Source of the DNA: JAZKDW01 sp040387375
GTDB taxonomy: Bacteria; Pseudomonadota; Gammaproteobacteria; Burkholderiales; Burkholderiaceae_D
Direction: 5' to 3'
Assembly (NCBI GenBank): GCA_040387375.1
Contig: JAZKDW010000023.1
Coordinates: 1-64,000 of the forward strand
Length of the DNA stretch: 64,000 bases
Position numbers and translations under genes: made by a program. The notes beneath the pieces were generated by a model. The model worked only from the letters and a program-made list of their open reading frames with translations. It did not search any database and was not told where the DNA came from. Every line of letters starts with the position of its first letter. Within the stretch, counting starts at the first letter, position 1. Positions 30,715 to 39,725 of the stretch are shown one piece after another.

Positions 30715-31695
30715 ATGAACACGCTGCTTAAACTGAATAACGCGCGCAAGGTGGTCCACCTGATGGGCGCGGTCAAGCCCGGCATGCAAGTGCTGGTCCT
30801 GTTTGACCTGTACACCGGACATAACGTCGAGCCGCTGGCGATCGCCATCAATGAAGCCGGCGCCGGTTTGCACCTGCTGCAGATCGAAGGTTCGGCAAAA
30901 CATGGCCGCCAGTTATCGAAGGTGGTGGCCGAAGCAATGAAAGCCGCCGACCTGGTCATCGCCCTGACCCGCGCCAATGCCGCGCATACCGACGCCCGCC
31001 AGCAGGCGACGCGGGCCGGGGTCGGCGTGATCGTGCTGCCTGAATCGCATGGTGCGGATTTTTTCCTGGCCGACGGCTGGGACGCCGATTTCATTGCGCT
31101 CAGGCCCGAGATCGAAGGCCTGGCCGCAGCCCTTACCGCCGCCAGCACCGCCCGTGTGACCTCGGCGCTGGGCACCGATATCACGATGAGCATCCAGGGC
31201 CGGCGCGGCCGGGCGCTGCACGGTTTTGCCAACACTGAGGACATTTCGGCCGGCTATTGCCTGGAGTCGAGCCTGGCGCCAGTCGAGGGCACGGCCGAAG
31301 GTGTGATCGTGGTCAATGCCAGCATCCCGGGCGTGGCGCTGATCCGCGACCAGCCGGTCCGCATTCGATTCGAGAAGGGGCTGGCGGTGTCAATCGAAGG
31401 TGGCATCGAAGCCGATAAATTCCGCGCACTGCTGGACGGATTTAATGATCCGCTGGTCTACAACCTGGGGGAACTGGGTGTAGGCATGAATCCGAGGTGT
31501 GTGCTGGACGGCACCATGCTATCGGACGAAAGTGTCTATGGTTCGATCCAGCTGGCGCTGGGCACCAGCGCCTACATCGGCGGCACGGTGAAGGCCGCCG
31601 CGCATTACGACACCATCGTCACCGATGCGACGCTCGAACTCGACGGCCGGGTGGTCCTGCGCGGCACCGAGCTGATGCTGCCGGCGGCGGCATGA
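30715..31695 (+). CDS. M29 aminopeptidase-like / NicX-like metalloprotein
   Basis: 326 residues, cytosolic. The C-terminal half aligns by eye with the leucyl-aminopeptidase-T (M29) fold that also contains the ring-cleaving dioxygenase NicX: 'GELGVGMNPRCVLDG' and 'AAHYDTIVTDATLELDGRVV'. The His-x-Asp metal pair is in 'AHYD'. As I recall it, NicX has His where this protein has Glu in 'GELG', so the site looks more peptidase-like. It is 12 bases after the aminotransferase, and its stop overlaps the next start (ATGA). A hydrolase or a ring-opening enzyme are both possible. Confidence 0.7.
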   Translation: MNTLLKLNNARKVVHLMGAVKPGMQVLVLFDLYTGHNVEPLAIAINEAGAGLHLLQIEGSAKHGRQLSKVVAEAMKAADLVIALTRANAAHTDARQQATRAGVGVIVLPESHGADFFLADGWDADFIALRPEIEGLAAALTAASTARVTSALGTDITMSIQGRRGRALHGFANTEDISAGYCLESSLAPVEGTAEGVIVVNASIPGVALIRDQPVRIRFEKGLAVSIEGGIEADKFRALLDGFNDPLVYNLGELGVGMNPRCVLDGTMLSDESVYGSIQLALGTSAYIGGTVKAAAHYDTIVTDATLELDGRVVLRGTELMLPAAA

Positions 31696-32465
31696 GCATC
31701 GACGTCGGGCGTGATGCCGCTGGCATCGTCACGATCCTGCTGAACCGGCCGGAAAAGCGCAATGCGATGACGATGGGCATGTACCGCGACTTCGGCACCG
31801 CGCTGACCGAACTCGACGCCGACGACAGCGTGCGTTGCATCGTGGTGCGCGGGGCCGGCAACGCATTCTGCGCCGGCAGCGACATCGGCGGTTTTGATGA
31901 TGAGCGCAATGGCAGGGAACAGGCACGGGAATACGCGAAGTTTACCTTGGCCATGACCGACTGCCTGCGCGATTCGCGGCATCCGACCGTCGCCTGCATC
32001 GAAGGCGTCTGCGTCGGCGGCGGACTGGAAATCGCCGCCATGTGCGACATCCGCATTGCCGGCCGCGGCAGCCGCTTCGGGATACCGGTCAACCGCATTG
32101 GACTGACGGTGGATCATCACGAACTTGCAGACCTGATCGCCGTGGTTGGCCCTACCGTGACGCTCGAGATACTTCTCGAGGGACGCGTCTTCGGCGCGGA
32201 AGAAGCGCTCGACAAGGGTTTGCTGACCCGCATGGTGGAGGACGATGCGGTGAGCGTCAGCGCCTATGAAGCGGCGCAGGCAATTGCGCGCGGCGCGCCG
32301 CTGGTCAATCGCTGGCACAAGAAATTCGTGCGCCAGCTGCGCGAGATGCAACGCTTGAACGAAGCGGAACTCGACGAGGCTTACGCGTGCTTCGACACCG
32401 AGGACTACCGGACCGGGACAGCCGCATTTTCACGCAAGGAAAAGCCGGTTTTTTCCGGCCGGTAA
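31692..32465 (+). CDS. enoyl-CoA hydratase/isomerase-family (crotonase-fold) protein
   Basis: 257 residues. 'VVRGAGNAFCAGSDIGGF' forms the oxyanion hole and 'GVCVGGGLEIAAMCDIRIAG' includes the first catalytic Glu. The second Glu of true hydratases (in the Q-P-E-x-x-L-G stretch) is replaced, here 'FGIPVNRIGLTVDHHE', so plain enoyl-CoA hydration is doubtful; isomerase, lyase or hydrolase activity is possible. The start overlaps the M29-like gene by four bases. The CoA-transferase gene follows after 27 bases, fitting action on its CoA product. Confidence 0.88.
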   Translation: MSIDVGRDAAGIVTILLNRPEKRNAMTMGMYRDFGTALTELDADDSVRCIVVRGAGNAFCAGSDIGGFDDERNGREQAREYAKFTLAMTDCLRDSRHPTVACIEGVCVGGGLEIAAMCDIRIAGRGSRFGIPVNRIGLTVDHHELADLIAVVGPTVTLEILLEGRVFGAEEALDKGLLTRMVEDDAVSVSAYEAAQAIARGAPLVNRWHKKFVRQLREMQRLNEAELDEAYACFDTEDYRTGTAAFSRKEKPVFSGR

Positions 32466-32492
32466 ACGTACAGAATACAAAGGCATCAAAAC

Positions 32493-33692
32493 ATGCATAC
32501 GACAAAATCCCCGCTGGCCGGCCTGAAGATACTGGATCTCTCGCAGATCATGGCGGGACCCTACTGCACCATGGTGCTGGCCGATCTGGGCGCCGAAGTG
32601 ATCAAGGTCGAAAAGACCGGCCCTGGCGACGACTCGCGGGAGATGGGTCCCTATGTGAATGGCGAATCGGCGTGCTTTGCACACATCAACCGCAACAAGA
32701 CCGGCATCGCCCTCAACCTGAAGGATCCGCAGGCGCGCGAAGTGCTGTACGATCTTGCGCGCTGGGCGGACGTCGTGGTCGAGAACTACCGCGTCGGCGT
32801 CACCAAATCGCTGGGCGTCGATTACGCCACGCTGAGCGAGATCAATCCCAAGCTGGTCTATTGTTCGATCTCGGGTTACGGGCAAACCGGCCCGTACTCG
32901 AAAAAGGGCGGCTTCGACCTCGTCATGCAAGGCATTACCGGCATGATGAGCATGACCGGCGAGCCTGGCGGGCGTCCGCTGAAATCGGCCATCGCCGTGT
33001 ATGACGTCGGTGCCGGGCTGACGGCGGTCTATGCAATCCTGGCCGCCTGCATGCACCAGCGTGCAACCGGCGAAGGCCAGCACATCGACATCGCGCTGGC
33101 CGAATGCGGTTTGCCCTGGTTCGTGTGGGAATCCGCCGCTTACTTCGCGGATGGCAGCGTGCCGGCCGCGACCGGCAACCGGCATCGCGTGTCGGCGCCC
33201 TACCAGGCATTCCGCACCGCCGACCAATACATCGTGATCGGCGCCGCCAACCAGCGCACCTGGGAGAAGCTGTGCACCGATGTGATCGGGCGTCCGGAGC
33301 TGATAGAGGATGCGCGCTTCATTACCAATTCCGATCGCCTGGCCAATATCGCGCTGCTCGAACCCTTGCTTGAAGCCGAGTTCGAAAAGGCCGACGCCGC
33401 CACCTGGATCGCGCGTTGCGACCAGGCCAGCGTACCATGCGGACCAATCAATGATTTTGGCCAGGCCATGCGCGACCCGCATTTCCTGGCGCGCGGGATG
33501 ATCGAGGAAGTCGACCATCCCACACTGGGACGGATGCAGATGGTTGGCATTCCGACAAAGTTTTCAAAAACGCCAGGGCAGGTGCGGACCGCCGCACCGA
33601 CGCTGGGGCAGGACACCGACGCGATTTTGCGCCGGTTTGGTGTGCCGGAGGACCGCATGCAGGAAATGCGGGCGCGAGGCGCTATTCAATAG
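32493..33692 (+). CDS. CaiB/BaiF (type III) CoA-transferase
   Basis: 399 residues. The family N-terminus 'LAGLKILDLSQIMAGPYCTM' and 'DLGAEVIKVEKTGPGDDSRE' are followed by 'YCSISGYGQTGPYSKKGGFD' and the catalytic Asp region 'IAVYDVGAGLTAVYAIL'. These enzymes move CoA between carboxylates, for example from succinyl-CoA to a dicarboxylate. Members include succinyl-CoA:glutarate CoA-transferase, attractive next to an omega-amino-acid aminotransferase, but specificity is not readable. Confidence 0.92.
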   Translation: MHTTKSPLAGLKILDLSQIMAGPYCTMVLADLGAEVIKVEKTGPGDDSREMGPYVNGESACFAHINRNKTGIALNLKDPQAREVLYDLARWADVVVENYRVGVTKSLGVDYATLSEINPKLVYCSISGYGQTGPYSKKGGFDLVMQGITGMMSMTGEPGGRPLKSAIAVYDVGAGLTAVYAILAACMHQRATGEGQHIDIALAECGLPWFVWESAAYFADGSVPAATGNRHRVSAPYQAFRTADQYIVIGAANQRTWEKLCTDVIGRPELIEDARFITNSDRLANIALLEPLLEAEFEKADAATWIARCDQASVPCGPINDFGQAMRDPHFLARGMIEEVDHPTLGRMQMVGIPTKFSKTPGQVRTAAPTLGQDTDAILRRFGVPEDRMQEMRARGAIQ

Positions 33693-33735
33693 CAGTCACG
33701 GGTTGTGTCGTTCAACTATAAAATCAGGAGCAAGC

Positions 33736-34985
33736 ATGAATCAGCCTACAAATATCTCGCGTCGCAATTTCGTCGTCACCTCGGCTGCCGCCGCAGCCTG
33801 TGCCGCCTTGCCAGGGTTGGCGGGCGCACAGTCGCGGCCCTCGTTTAAAGTCGGATCGCTGAACTCGATCACCGGCACCGGCGGACCTTACGGCTCCGGC
33901 ATGCTGGAAGCAATCAAGATTGGCATCGCCGAAGTCAACGCCGCCGGCGGCGCGGCCNNNNNNNNNNCGCGGCCGGCCGCCAATTCCAGCTGTTCGCGGA
34001 AGATGATCAGACCAAGCCTGACGCGGCTGTGCTCGCGGTCAAGAAGCTGGTGGAAATCAACAAGGTCGATGCAGTCCTTGGCATCTGGTCTTCATCGATC
34101 GGATTGGCTACCATGCCGATCACCAACGCGGCAACCCTGATTTCGATGAATACCTGCGGCGCCCCAGAGATGCTGACGGAAGACAAGCGGGATCTGGTAT
34201 GGCAATTCCAGGCATCGAATGCCGTTTTCGGCCGTGCGTTCGCTGAAGCGGCACGCAAGCGCGGCTTCAAGCGTCCGGCCAGCATGGCCTTCAACAACTC
34301 GACCTTCGTGGCGCAGGCGGAATACTTCAAGCGCGCGTGGGAAGAGGGCGGCGGCAAGCTCGGCGCCCACGTCGTTTATGAGCCCAACCAGACCAGCTAT
34401 CGCACCGAACTGGAAAAAGTGCTGCAATCGAAGCCGGACGTGATTGCCTTGTGTTCCTATACGCCGGACGCCACCATCATCCTGAAAGAGTGGTATCAGT
34501 CCGGCCAGGATTGCAAGTTCATCATGCCAGGCTGGTCGGCGACGCCGGACCTGGTCAAGGCGCTTGGACCGAAAGCCACTGAAGGCATCATCTCGATTTC
34601 GAATGTGGTCGCCGAGTCGCACGTGGCGTATCAGCGTTTTGCCGCCTCATTCCGTAAAGTCACGGGCAAGGATCCGGACATTTTTGCCGCCGAAAGTTAT
34701 GACATGGTCATCACGCTCGCGCTGGCAGTCGAAGCAGCAGGCGCAAATGCCGACACGCTTGCCATCAACAGCAAGATCCGCACCGTGACGAACGCGCCGG
34801 GCACCAAGGTCAGTTCATTCCTCGAAGGCCGCGATGCCTTGCGCAAGAAGGTCAAGATCGATTATGACGGCGCGTCATCCGGGCTCGAGTTCGGCAAGTT
34901 TGGTGAAACCGTTCCTGATTTTGGCGTCTCCGAAATCGTGGCCGGCGCGTTTGTACGGAAAGAAGTCATTTCCGGCAAGGTCTGA
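33736..34985 (+). CDS. branched-chain-amino-acid-type ABC substrate-binding protein (interrupted by assembly gap)
   Basis: Periplasmic binding protein of the LivK family. The N-terminus has a twin-arginine signal ('SRRNFVVTSAAAAACAALPG'). The body has the type I fold ('VGSLNSITGTGGPYGSGMLE', 'DAVLGIWSSSIGLATMPITN'). Ten N at 33958-33967 break the frame as given. The 7-mer CGCGGCC occurs on both sides of the gap (33951-33957 and 33968-33974); collapsing it restores one frame reading N-A-A-G-G-A-A-G-R-Q-F and a protein of about 410 residues. The gene is therefore intact, not a pseudogene. It opens the importer block. Confidence 0.88.
33958..33967. other. assembly gap (10 N)
   Basis: Ten N inside the substrate-binding protein gene. 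The flanks share a 7-base overlap, so the join was probably padded instead of merged. See the gene entry. Confidence 0.95.
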
Positions 34986-35005
34986 TCCTTCAAGAAAGCG
35001 ATAGC

Positions 35006-35881
35006 ATGGACTGGATTTCAATAGCAAATGCGGCGATCAATGGCGCCGTGATTGGACTTTTGCTGGCGCTGCCGGCGCTGGCGGTGACGCTGGTGTTTGG
35101 CATCGCACGCTTTCCCAATGCGGCGACTGGCGACTACATGACCCTGGGCGCATACAGCACGGTCGCCATCCAGTCCTTTGTCGGCGGCTCGGTGCTGTTG
35201 AGCGGGCTGGCGGCGTCGCTTTTCACCGGCCTGGTGTCGGTGCTGTTCTACCTCTGGGTATTTCGCGCACTGGCCGGGCGTCCGATGGTCGCACGCCTGG
35301 TGGCCTCGATCGGCATCGCGTTTGTCGTGCGCAGCACGATTACCTTCTTCGCCGGGCAAGGACAATACGCGATCAACACGCCGCTGGTGAGGGCGTGGAA
35401 TTTCGGCGGCATTCGCATCCTGCCGACCGACGTCTACATCGTGATCACGGCATTCATTGCGCTTGGACTGATTTTTTACCTGCTGCATTTCACGCCAGCC
35501 GGACGCCGCATGCGTGCGGTCGCGGACAACCCGGATCTGGCTGGCGCCAGCGGCATCAGCGCACGCAAGGTCATGCTGACGCTGTGGGCCATCGTTGGAG
35601 TCTTTTCCGGCCTCGGCGGTGTCCTGCTGGGCATCAAGGCGGTGGTGATGCCGGAGCTTGGCTGGGAGTTGCTGATGCCGATTTTTGCCGCCGTCATCCT
35701 CGGTGGCATCGGCAGCCCGATCGGCGCCATCGTCGGCATGCTGGTGTTTGGTATTTCGCAGGAAATCGCCAGTCTGTATGTCGGTCCGGCGTACAAGATC
35801 GTACTTGCCTTTGTCGTCCTGCTCTGCGTCCTCCTGGTGCGGCCGCAAGGTATTTTTGGCCAGCGTAAAGCGGAGAGATAA
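35006..35881 (+). CDS. livH: LivH-type ABC importer permease
   Basis: 291 residues, about eight membrane helices. 'FGIARFPNAATGDYMTLGAY' near the N-terminus and 'MRAVADNPDLAGASGI' are standard LivH features; the C-terminus 'LLVRPQGIFGQRKAER' is the conserved family ending. It pairs with LivM, encoded five bases downstream, to form the inner-membrane channel. Symbols here denote family, not proven substrate. Confidence 0.93.
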   Translation: MDWISIANAAINGAVIGLLLALPALAVTLVFGIARFPNAATGDYMTLGAYSTVAIQSFVGGSVLLSGLAASLFTGLVSVLFYLWVFRALAGRPMVARLVASIGIAFVVRSTITFFAGQGQYAINTPLVRAWNFGGIRILPTDVYIVITAFIALGLIFYLLHFTPAGRRMRAVADNPDLAGASGISARKVMLTLWAIVGVFSGLGGVLLGIKAVVMPELGWELLMPIFAAVILGGIGSPIGAIVGMLVFGISQEIASLYVGPAYKIVLAFVVLLCVLLVRPQGIFGQRKAER

Positions 35882-35885
35882 GACC

Positions 35886-36779
35886 ATGGAATTCTATTTG
35901 ATCGCGATCTCGATCAGCATCCTGATTTACCTGTTGCTGTCGGGCGGACTGGCACTGCAATATGGGTTTACAGGGCTGGTCAATTTTGGCCACGTCGGCT
36001 TTTTTGCCATCGGTTCCTATACCTCGGCGCTGCTGTCGATGCATGGCGTGCCGCTGCCGGTATCCATGGTGGTGGCGACGCTGCTGGCTGCGCTGCTGGC
36101 CTATCCTCTTGGCATCATCGCCTTGCGTCTGGGCGGCGATTACCTGGCCATCGTCACGCTCGGCTTTTCCGAATCGATCCGGATGATCCTGCAGAAGGAA
36201 GAGTGGCTGACGCGGGGCGTGCACGGCTTGCCCGGCATTCCGCGCCTGTTCGCCGGCTGGGCCGAGTCCAGCACAACCGACACCTGGATCCTGGCCTTGC
36301 TGGTGGTTACCAACGTGCTGGTGTTCATGCTGATCAAGACAATCGTCAAGAGCCCGTTCGGCCGTGTCATCGAAGCGATCCGCGATAACGAGGTCGCGGT
36401 GCAGGCACTGGGAAAAAACCCGGCGCAATTCAAGACCCGTTCGCTGATGCTGGGCGCCGCTCTGGCCGGACTCGGCGGTTCCTTCCAGTCGCACTATCTG
36501 ACCTTCATCAGCCCGGAACAATTCGTGCCGCTGATCACCTTCTATATCTGGATCGCGATCATCGTCGGCGGCGTCAGCCGGCTCAGCGGTGTGGTTCTCG
36601 GCACCGTGGTGCTGGTGGGATTCCTGGAGGGTTCACGTTTCCTGCGCGATTTTGTCACTGGCGTCTCCGACGTGCAGATGGCCAGCGTGCGCATCTGGCT
36701 GATCGGCATGGGGCTGATCTGCATCATTCTTTATCGGCCGCAGGGCTTGTTCGGCGGCACGCCATCGGGAGAAAAATAA
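35886..36779 (+). CDS. livM: LivM-type ABC importer permease
   Basis: 297 residues from ATG 35886. 'GLALQYGFTGLVNFGHVGFF' is the LivM N-terminal signature, and 'GRVIEAIRDNEVAVQALGKN' is the cytosolic coupling loop that contacts the ATPases. It ends in 'LYRPQGLFGG'. Its stop is one base before the livG start, so the whole block is one transcript. Confidence 0.93.
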   Translation: MEFYLIAISISILIYLLLSGGLALQYGFTGLVNFGHVGFFAIGSYTSALLSMHGVPLPVSMVVATLLAALLAYPLGIIALRLGGDYLAIVTLGFSESIRMILQKEEWLTRGVHGLPGIPRLFAGWAESSTTDTWILALLVVTNVLVFMLIKTIVKSPFGRVIEAIRDNEVAVQALGKNPAQFKTRSLMLGAALAGLGGSFQSHYLTFISPEQFVPLITFYIWIAIIVGGVSRLSGVVLGTVVLVGFLEGSRFLRDFVTGVSDVQMASVRIWLIGMGLICIILYRPQGLFGGTPSGEK

Positions 36780-36780
36780 G

Positions 36781-37548
36781 ATGACAAATCCCATACTCTC
36801 GGTATCCGGCCTGAGCGCCAGTTTTGGCGGCTTCAAGGCGCTGGACAACGTCTCCATCGCGCTTGAAAAATCGGGCATGGTGGGACTGATCGGCACCAAT
36901 GGCGCCGGCAAGAGCACCTTGTTTTCCGCGATATCCGGCTACATTCCTCAGCAATCCGGAACCATCCATTTCGCCGGCGAGGAAATCAGCGGACTGCAGA
37001 TTCATCACCGTGTCCAGCGCGGCCTTGCGCGCACCTTCCAGGTGCCCAAGGAATTCAGCAACATGACAGTGTTCAACAACATGATGGCCGCCGCGCCTGG
37101 CCAGGCCGGTGAAGGCCTGCTGGCGCTGGTCTTTGCACGCAAGACGATTGCCCGCCAGGAAGCGCAGACGGCGGAACGGGTGCACGAACTGCTGGCATTC
37201 CTGAACCTGACCCGGGTCGCCGACACGCTTGCCGGCAAGCTGTCGGGCGGTCAGAAAAAACTGCTGGAACTCGGCCGCCTGCTGATGCTGGAGCCGAAAT
37301 GCATCATGCTGGACGAGCCGTTCGCCGGCGTCAATCCGGTGCTGATCGAAGAGCTGTCGCAACGGATCATCGATCTGAATCGCCGCGGCATGGCGGTGCT
37401 GATCATCGAACACAATCTTGACGAGCTGTCGCGCATCGTGCCGAAGCTGTATGTCATGGACCGCGGCCAGGTCATCGCGGAAGGCAAGCCGGATGAAGTG
37501 CTGGAAGACGATCTGGTGCGTGAAGCGTATATGGGAGGCGTGATATGA
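36781..37548 (+). CDS. livG: LivG-type ABC importer ATPase
   Basis: 255 residues. Walker A 'GLIGTNGAGKSTLF', signature 'LSGGQKKLLELGRLLM', Walker B 'CIMLDEPFAGV', and the long insert typical of LivG ('RGLARTFQVPKEFSNMTVFN'). It forms a heterodimer with LivF to power the LivHM channel. The stop overlaps the livF ATG by four bases. Confidence 0.95.
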   Translation: MTNPILSVSGLSASFGGFKALDNVSIALEKSGMVGLIGTNGAGKSTLFSAISGYIPQQSGTIHFAGEEISGLQIHHRVQRGLARTFQVPKEFSNMTVFNNMMAAAPGQAGEGLLALVFARKTIARQEAQTAERVHELLAFLNLTRVADTLAGKLSGGQKKLLELGRLLMLEPKCIMLDEPFAGVNPVLIEELSQRIIDLNRRGMAVLIIEHNLDELSRIVPKLYVMDRGQVIAEGKPDEVLEDDLVREAYMGGVI

Positions 37549-38264
37549 ACTTGCTGGAACTGAAGGGAGTGGCGGCAGGTTATGGCGATGTGGATATCGT
37601 CAGCAATATCGACATGCATGTCGCGCCCAATGAGATCGTGACCATCGCCGGCACCAACGGCGCCGGCAAGTCGACGCTCATCAAGGCGGTGATGGGTCTG
37701 TTGCCGCGCATCTCGGGGGAGCTGAATTTCGAGGGCGCCGATCTGCGCTCGATATCGATCGAGAGCCGCATCAGGCTGGGCATCTCTTATGTGCCACAGG
37801 TGAAAAATGTGTTTGGCGCGCTGACCGTGATGGAGAACTTGCAGGTGGTTGAGCACAGCGGCAATCGCGCCGCCCGGATTGCCGACATGTTCGACTTGTT
37901 CCCGCCGCTGGCCGCGCGGCGCAAGGTCAATGCGGAAAATCTTTCCGGCGGCGAGCGGCAGCAGCTGGCGTTTGCGCGTGCACTCATGTCGTCGCCGCGC
38001 CTGATGCTGCTTGATGAGCCATCGGCCGCGTTGTCCCCGGCGCTGACACGGCAAGTGTTCGACGAGGTCAGGAAATTGCCCGGCATCGGCGTCGCCGTAC
38101 TGATGGTGGAACAGCGCGCCCGCCAGGCATTGGCTTTCAGCGATCGTGGCTACATTCTCGATTCCGGAAAAGTCGTGCTGAGCGATACCGGCAGCGCCTT
38201 GCTGGCCAATCAAGGCATGGCGGACCTGTATATCGGCCGCAGCGCGGGCGCCCACCAGGCCTGA
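37545..38264 (+). CDS. livF: LivF-type ABC importer ATPase
   Basis: 239 residues. Walker A 'IAGTNGAGKSTLIK', signature 'NLSGGERQQLAFARAL', Walker B 'LMLLDEPSAALSP'. The size and the 'GISYVPQVKNVFGALTVMEN' stretch are typical of LivF. It completes a five-part importer (K, H, M, G, F) in the middle of the catabolic genes, so the imported solute is probably the pathway substrate. Confidence 0.95.
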   Translation: MNLLELKGVAAGYGDVDIVSNIDMHVAPNEIVTIAGTNGAGKSTLIKAVMGLLPRISGELNFEGADLRSISIESRIRLGISYVPQVKNVFGALTVMENLQVVEHSGNRAARIADMFDLFPPLAARRKVNAENLSGGERQQLAFARALMSSPRLMLLDEPSAALSPALTRQVFDEVRKLPGIGVAVLMVEQRARQALAFSDRGYILDSGKVVLSDTGSALLANQGMADLYIGRSAGAHQA

Positions 38265-38318
38265 AGAAACGACCTCGCAAGACATCCTGAAATCCTTCCC
38301 CAACAGAGGAGCAGTACC

Positions 38319-39668
38319 GTGAAATACAACGAACTTGACACCCCCGTCCCGGCGGCACGCCGTCCGGCGCCATCGCCGACTGCGGCGCTGACCGTGGCTG
38401 AAGGCATACGCGCATTGGAACAGGGAACCCTGACTTGCGAAGCCTGGACCGCCGCCTGCCTTGAGCGCATCGAGGAGCGCAATCCAGCGGTCAAGGCATG
38501 GGTGCATGTTGCGGGTGGAAAGGCGCTGGAGCAGGCACGCGGATTCGACCGCAACGGCCGCCGGCAACTGTTCGACGGCGTGCCGCTTGGCATCAAGGAT
38601 ACGATCGATACGGCCGACATGCCTACCGAATTGGGCGATCCGGCGATTTTCCCGGGCCGGCAGCCGACCGCCGATGCGCCGGTGGTGCGGATGGCGCGAG
38701 AGCTGGGTTTTTCGCTGCTGGGCAAGAACACGGTGTCGCGGCATGCCATCATGCTCGCCGGGCCCGCCCGTAATCCGCATGACACCACCCGCACGCCGGG
38801 CGCCTCGTCCGCTGGTTCCGCCGCCGCCGTTGGCGATTTCATGGTGCCGATGTCGATCGGCACCCAGACCGCCGGATCGATCCTGCGGCCGTCGAGTTTC
38901 TGTGGCGCGGTTGGTTTCAAGCCGACGCTGGACTTGATTCCGTATGTCGGCATCCGCACCTATTCGCGGCCGCTGGACGTGATAGGACCGATCTGCCGCT
39001 CGGTCGAGGATGCGACGCTGTTCATGCGCGCCTTTGCGCGCGATCCGCGCTTCGATCCCGCCGTGGCGGTGCGGCGCGACCTGCGCGTAGGCGTCTGGCG
39101 GCCGGCCGACTGGGATAATGCCGAGCCGTATATCCGGACCATATTCGAAGACAACCTGCGCGCGCTGTCCGCGGCGGGCATGCACGTGTCCACACTCTCG
39201 ATGCCGCCATCCTTCGACGCTACGGCCGAAGCGCAGGACGTCATCATGGCGTATGACCTGGCGCGCGAGTATACCGCCGTCAAGCGCGACCACGCCGACA
39301 AATGCGACCGTGAATTGCTCGACTATCTTGAGAAAGGCGAGGGCTACAGCGACCAGGACTATGCCGCCGCGCTCGACAGCGCCGATGCCTGCAGACGGGC
39401 TTTCTACGATGTGGCGCGCGACATCGACGTCATGGCGATGCCGGCCACCCTGAACGAAGCGCCGCCAGCCGCGTCGACCGGCAGCTCGACCTTCATCCGC
39501 ATCTGGTCGCTGTTGCACAATCCGGCCATCACGCTGCCGGTTGCGCGTGGCCCGAACGGATTGCCGGTCGGCTTGCAGCTGGTCGGCTTCGTGAAGGAAG
39601 ATGCGCGGCTGCTGTATTCGGCGCGTTGCGTCGAGCAGGTGCTGGGCAACCGCTCCCATCAGGTCTGA
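38319..39668 (+). CDS. amidase-signature-family hydrolase
   Basis: 449 residues from a GTG start (GAGGAG 8-13 bases before). The Ser-cisSer-Lys triad is visible: Lys in 'LGIKDTID', cis-Ser and nucleophile in 'PGASSAGSAAA' and 'SIGTQTAGSILRPSSFCG'. It hydrolyses a C-N amide bond to acid plus ammonia or amine. The Gln-Thr-Ala-Gly form of the nucleophile loop is seen in allophanate- and carboxybiuret-hydrolase-like branches, not in GatA. There is no signal peptide, so it acts in the cytosol on the imported compound. Substrate unknown. Confidence 0.9.
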   Translation: MKYNELDTPVPAARRPAPSPTAALTVAEGIRALEQGTLTCEAWTAACLERIEERNPAVKAWVHVAGGKALEQARGFDRNGRRQLFDGVPLGIKDTIDTADMPTELGDPAIFPGRQPTADAPVVRMARELGFSLLGKNTVSRHAIMLAGPARNPHDTTRTPGASSAGSAAAVGDFMVPMSIGTQTAGSILRPSSFCGAVGFKPTLDLIPYVGIRTYSRPLDVIGPICRSVEDATLFMRAFARDPRFDPAVAVRRDLRVGVWRPADWDNAEPYIRTIFEDNLRALSAAGMHVSTLSMPPSFDATAEAQDVIMAYDLAREYTAVKRDHADKCDRELLDYLEKGEGYSDQDYAAALDSADACRRAFYDVARDIDVMAMPATLNEAPPAASTGSSTFIRIWSLLHNPAITLPVARGPNGLPVGLQLVGFVKEDARLLYSARCVEQVLGNRSHQV

Positions 39669-39725
39669 GCCGGCTGCGATGGTTTTTCATCATCGGGATA
39701 ATTGCGTCACGAAGACGGGCGGGGC

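Noticed and set aside
29095..30903. 602-codon minus-strand open frame opposite the aminotransferase
   Set aside because: Shadow of the aminotransferase frame; it would also overlap the GntR gene and the shared promoter.
33736..34985. Frameshifted pseudogene of the ABC binding protein
   Set aside because: The break coincides with the N run; merging the 7-base overlap restores the frame.
37251..39659. 802-codon minus-strand open frame opposite livG, livF and the amidase gene
   Set aside because: Antisense to three well-defined genes, with low-complexity Arg/His/Gly composition and no motif.
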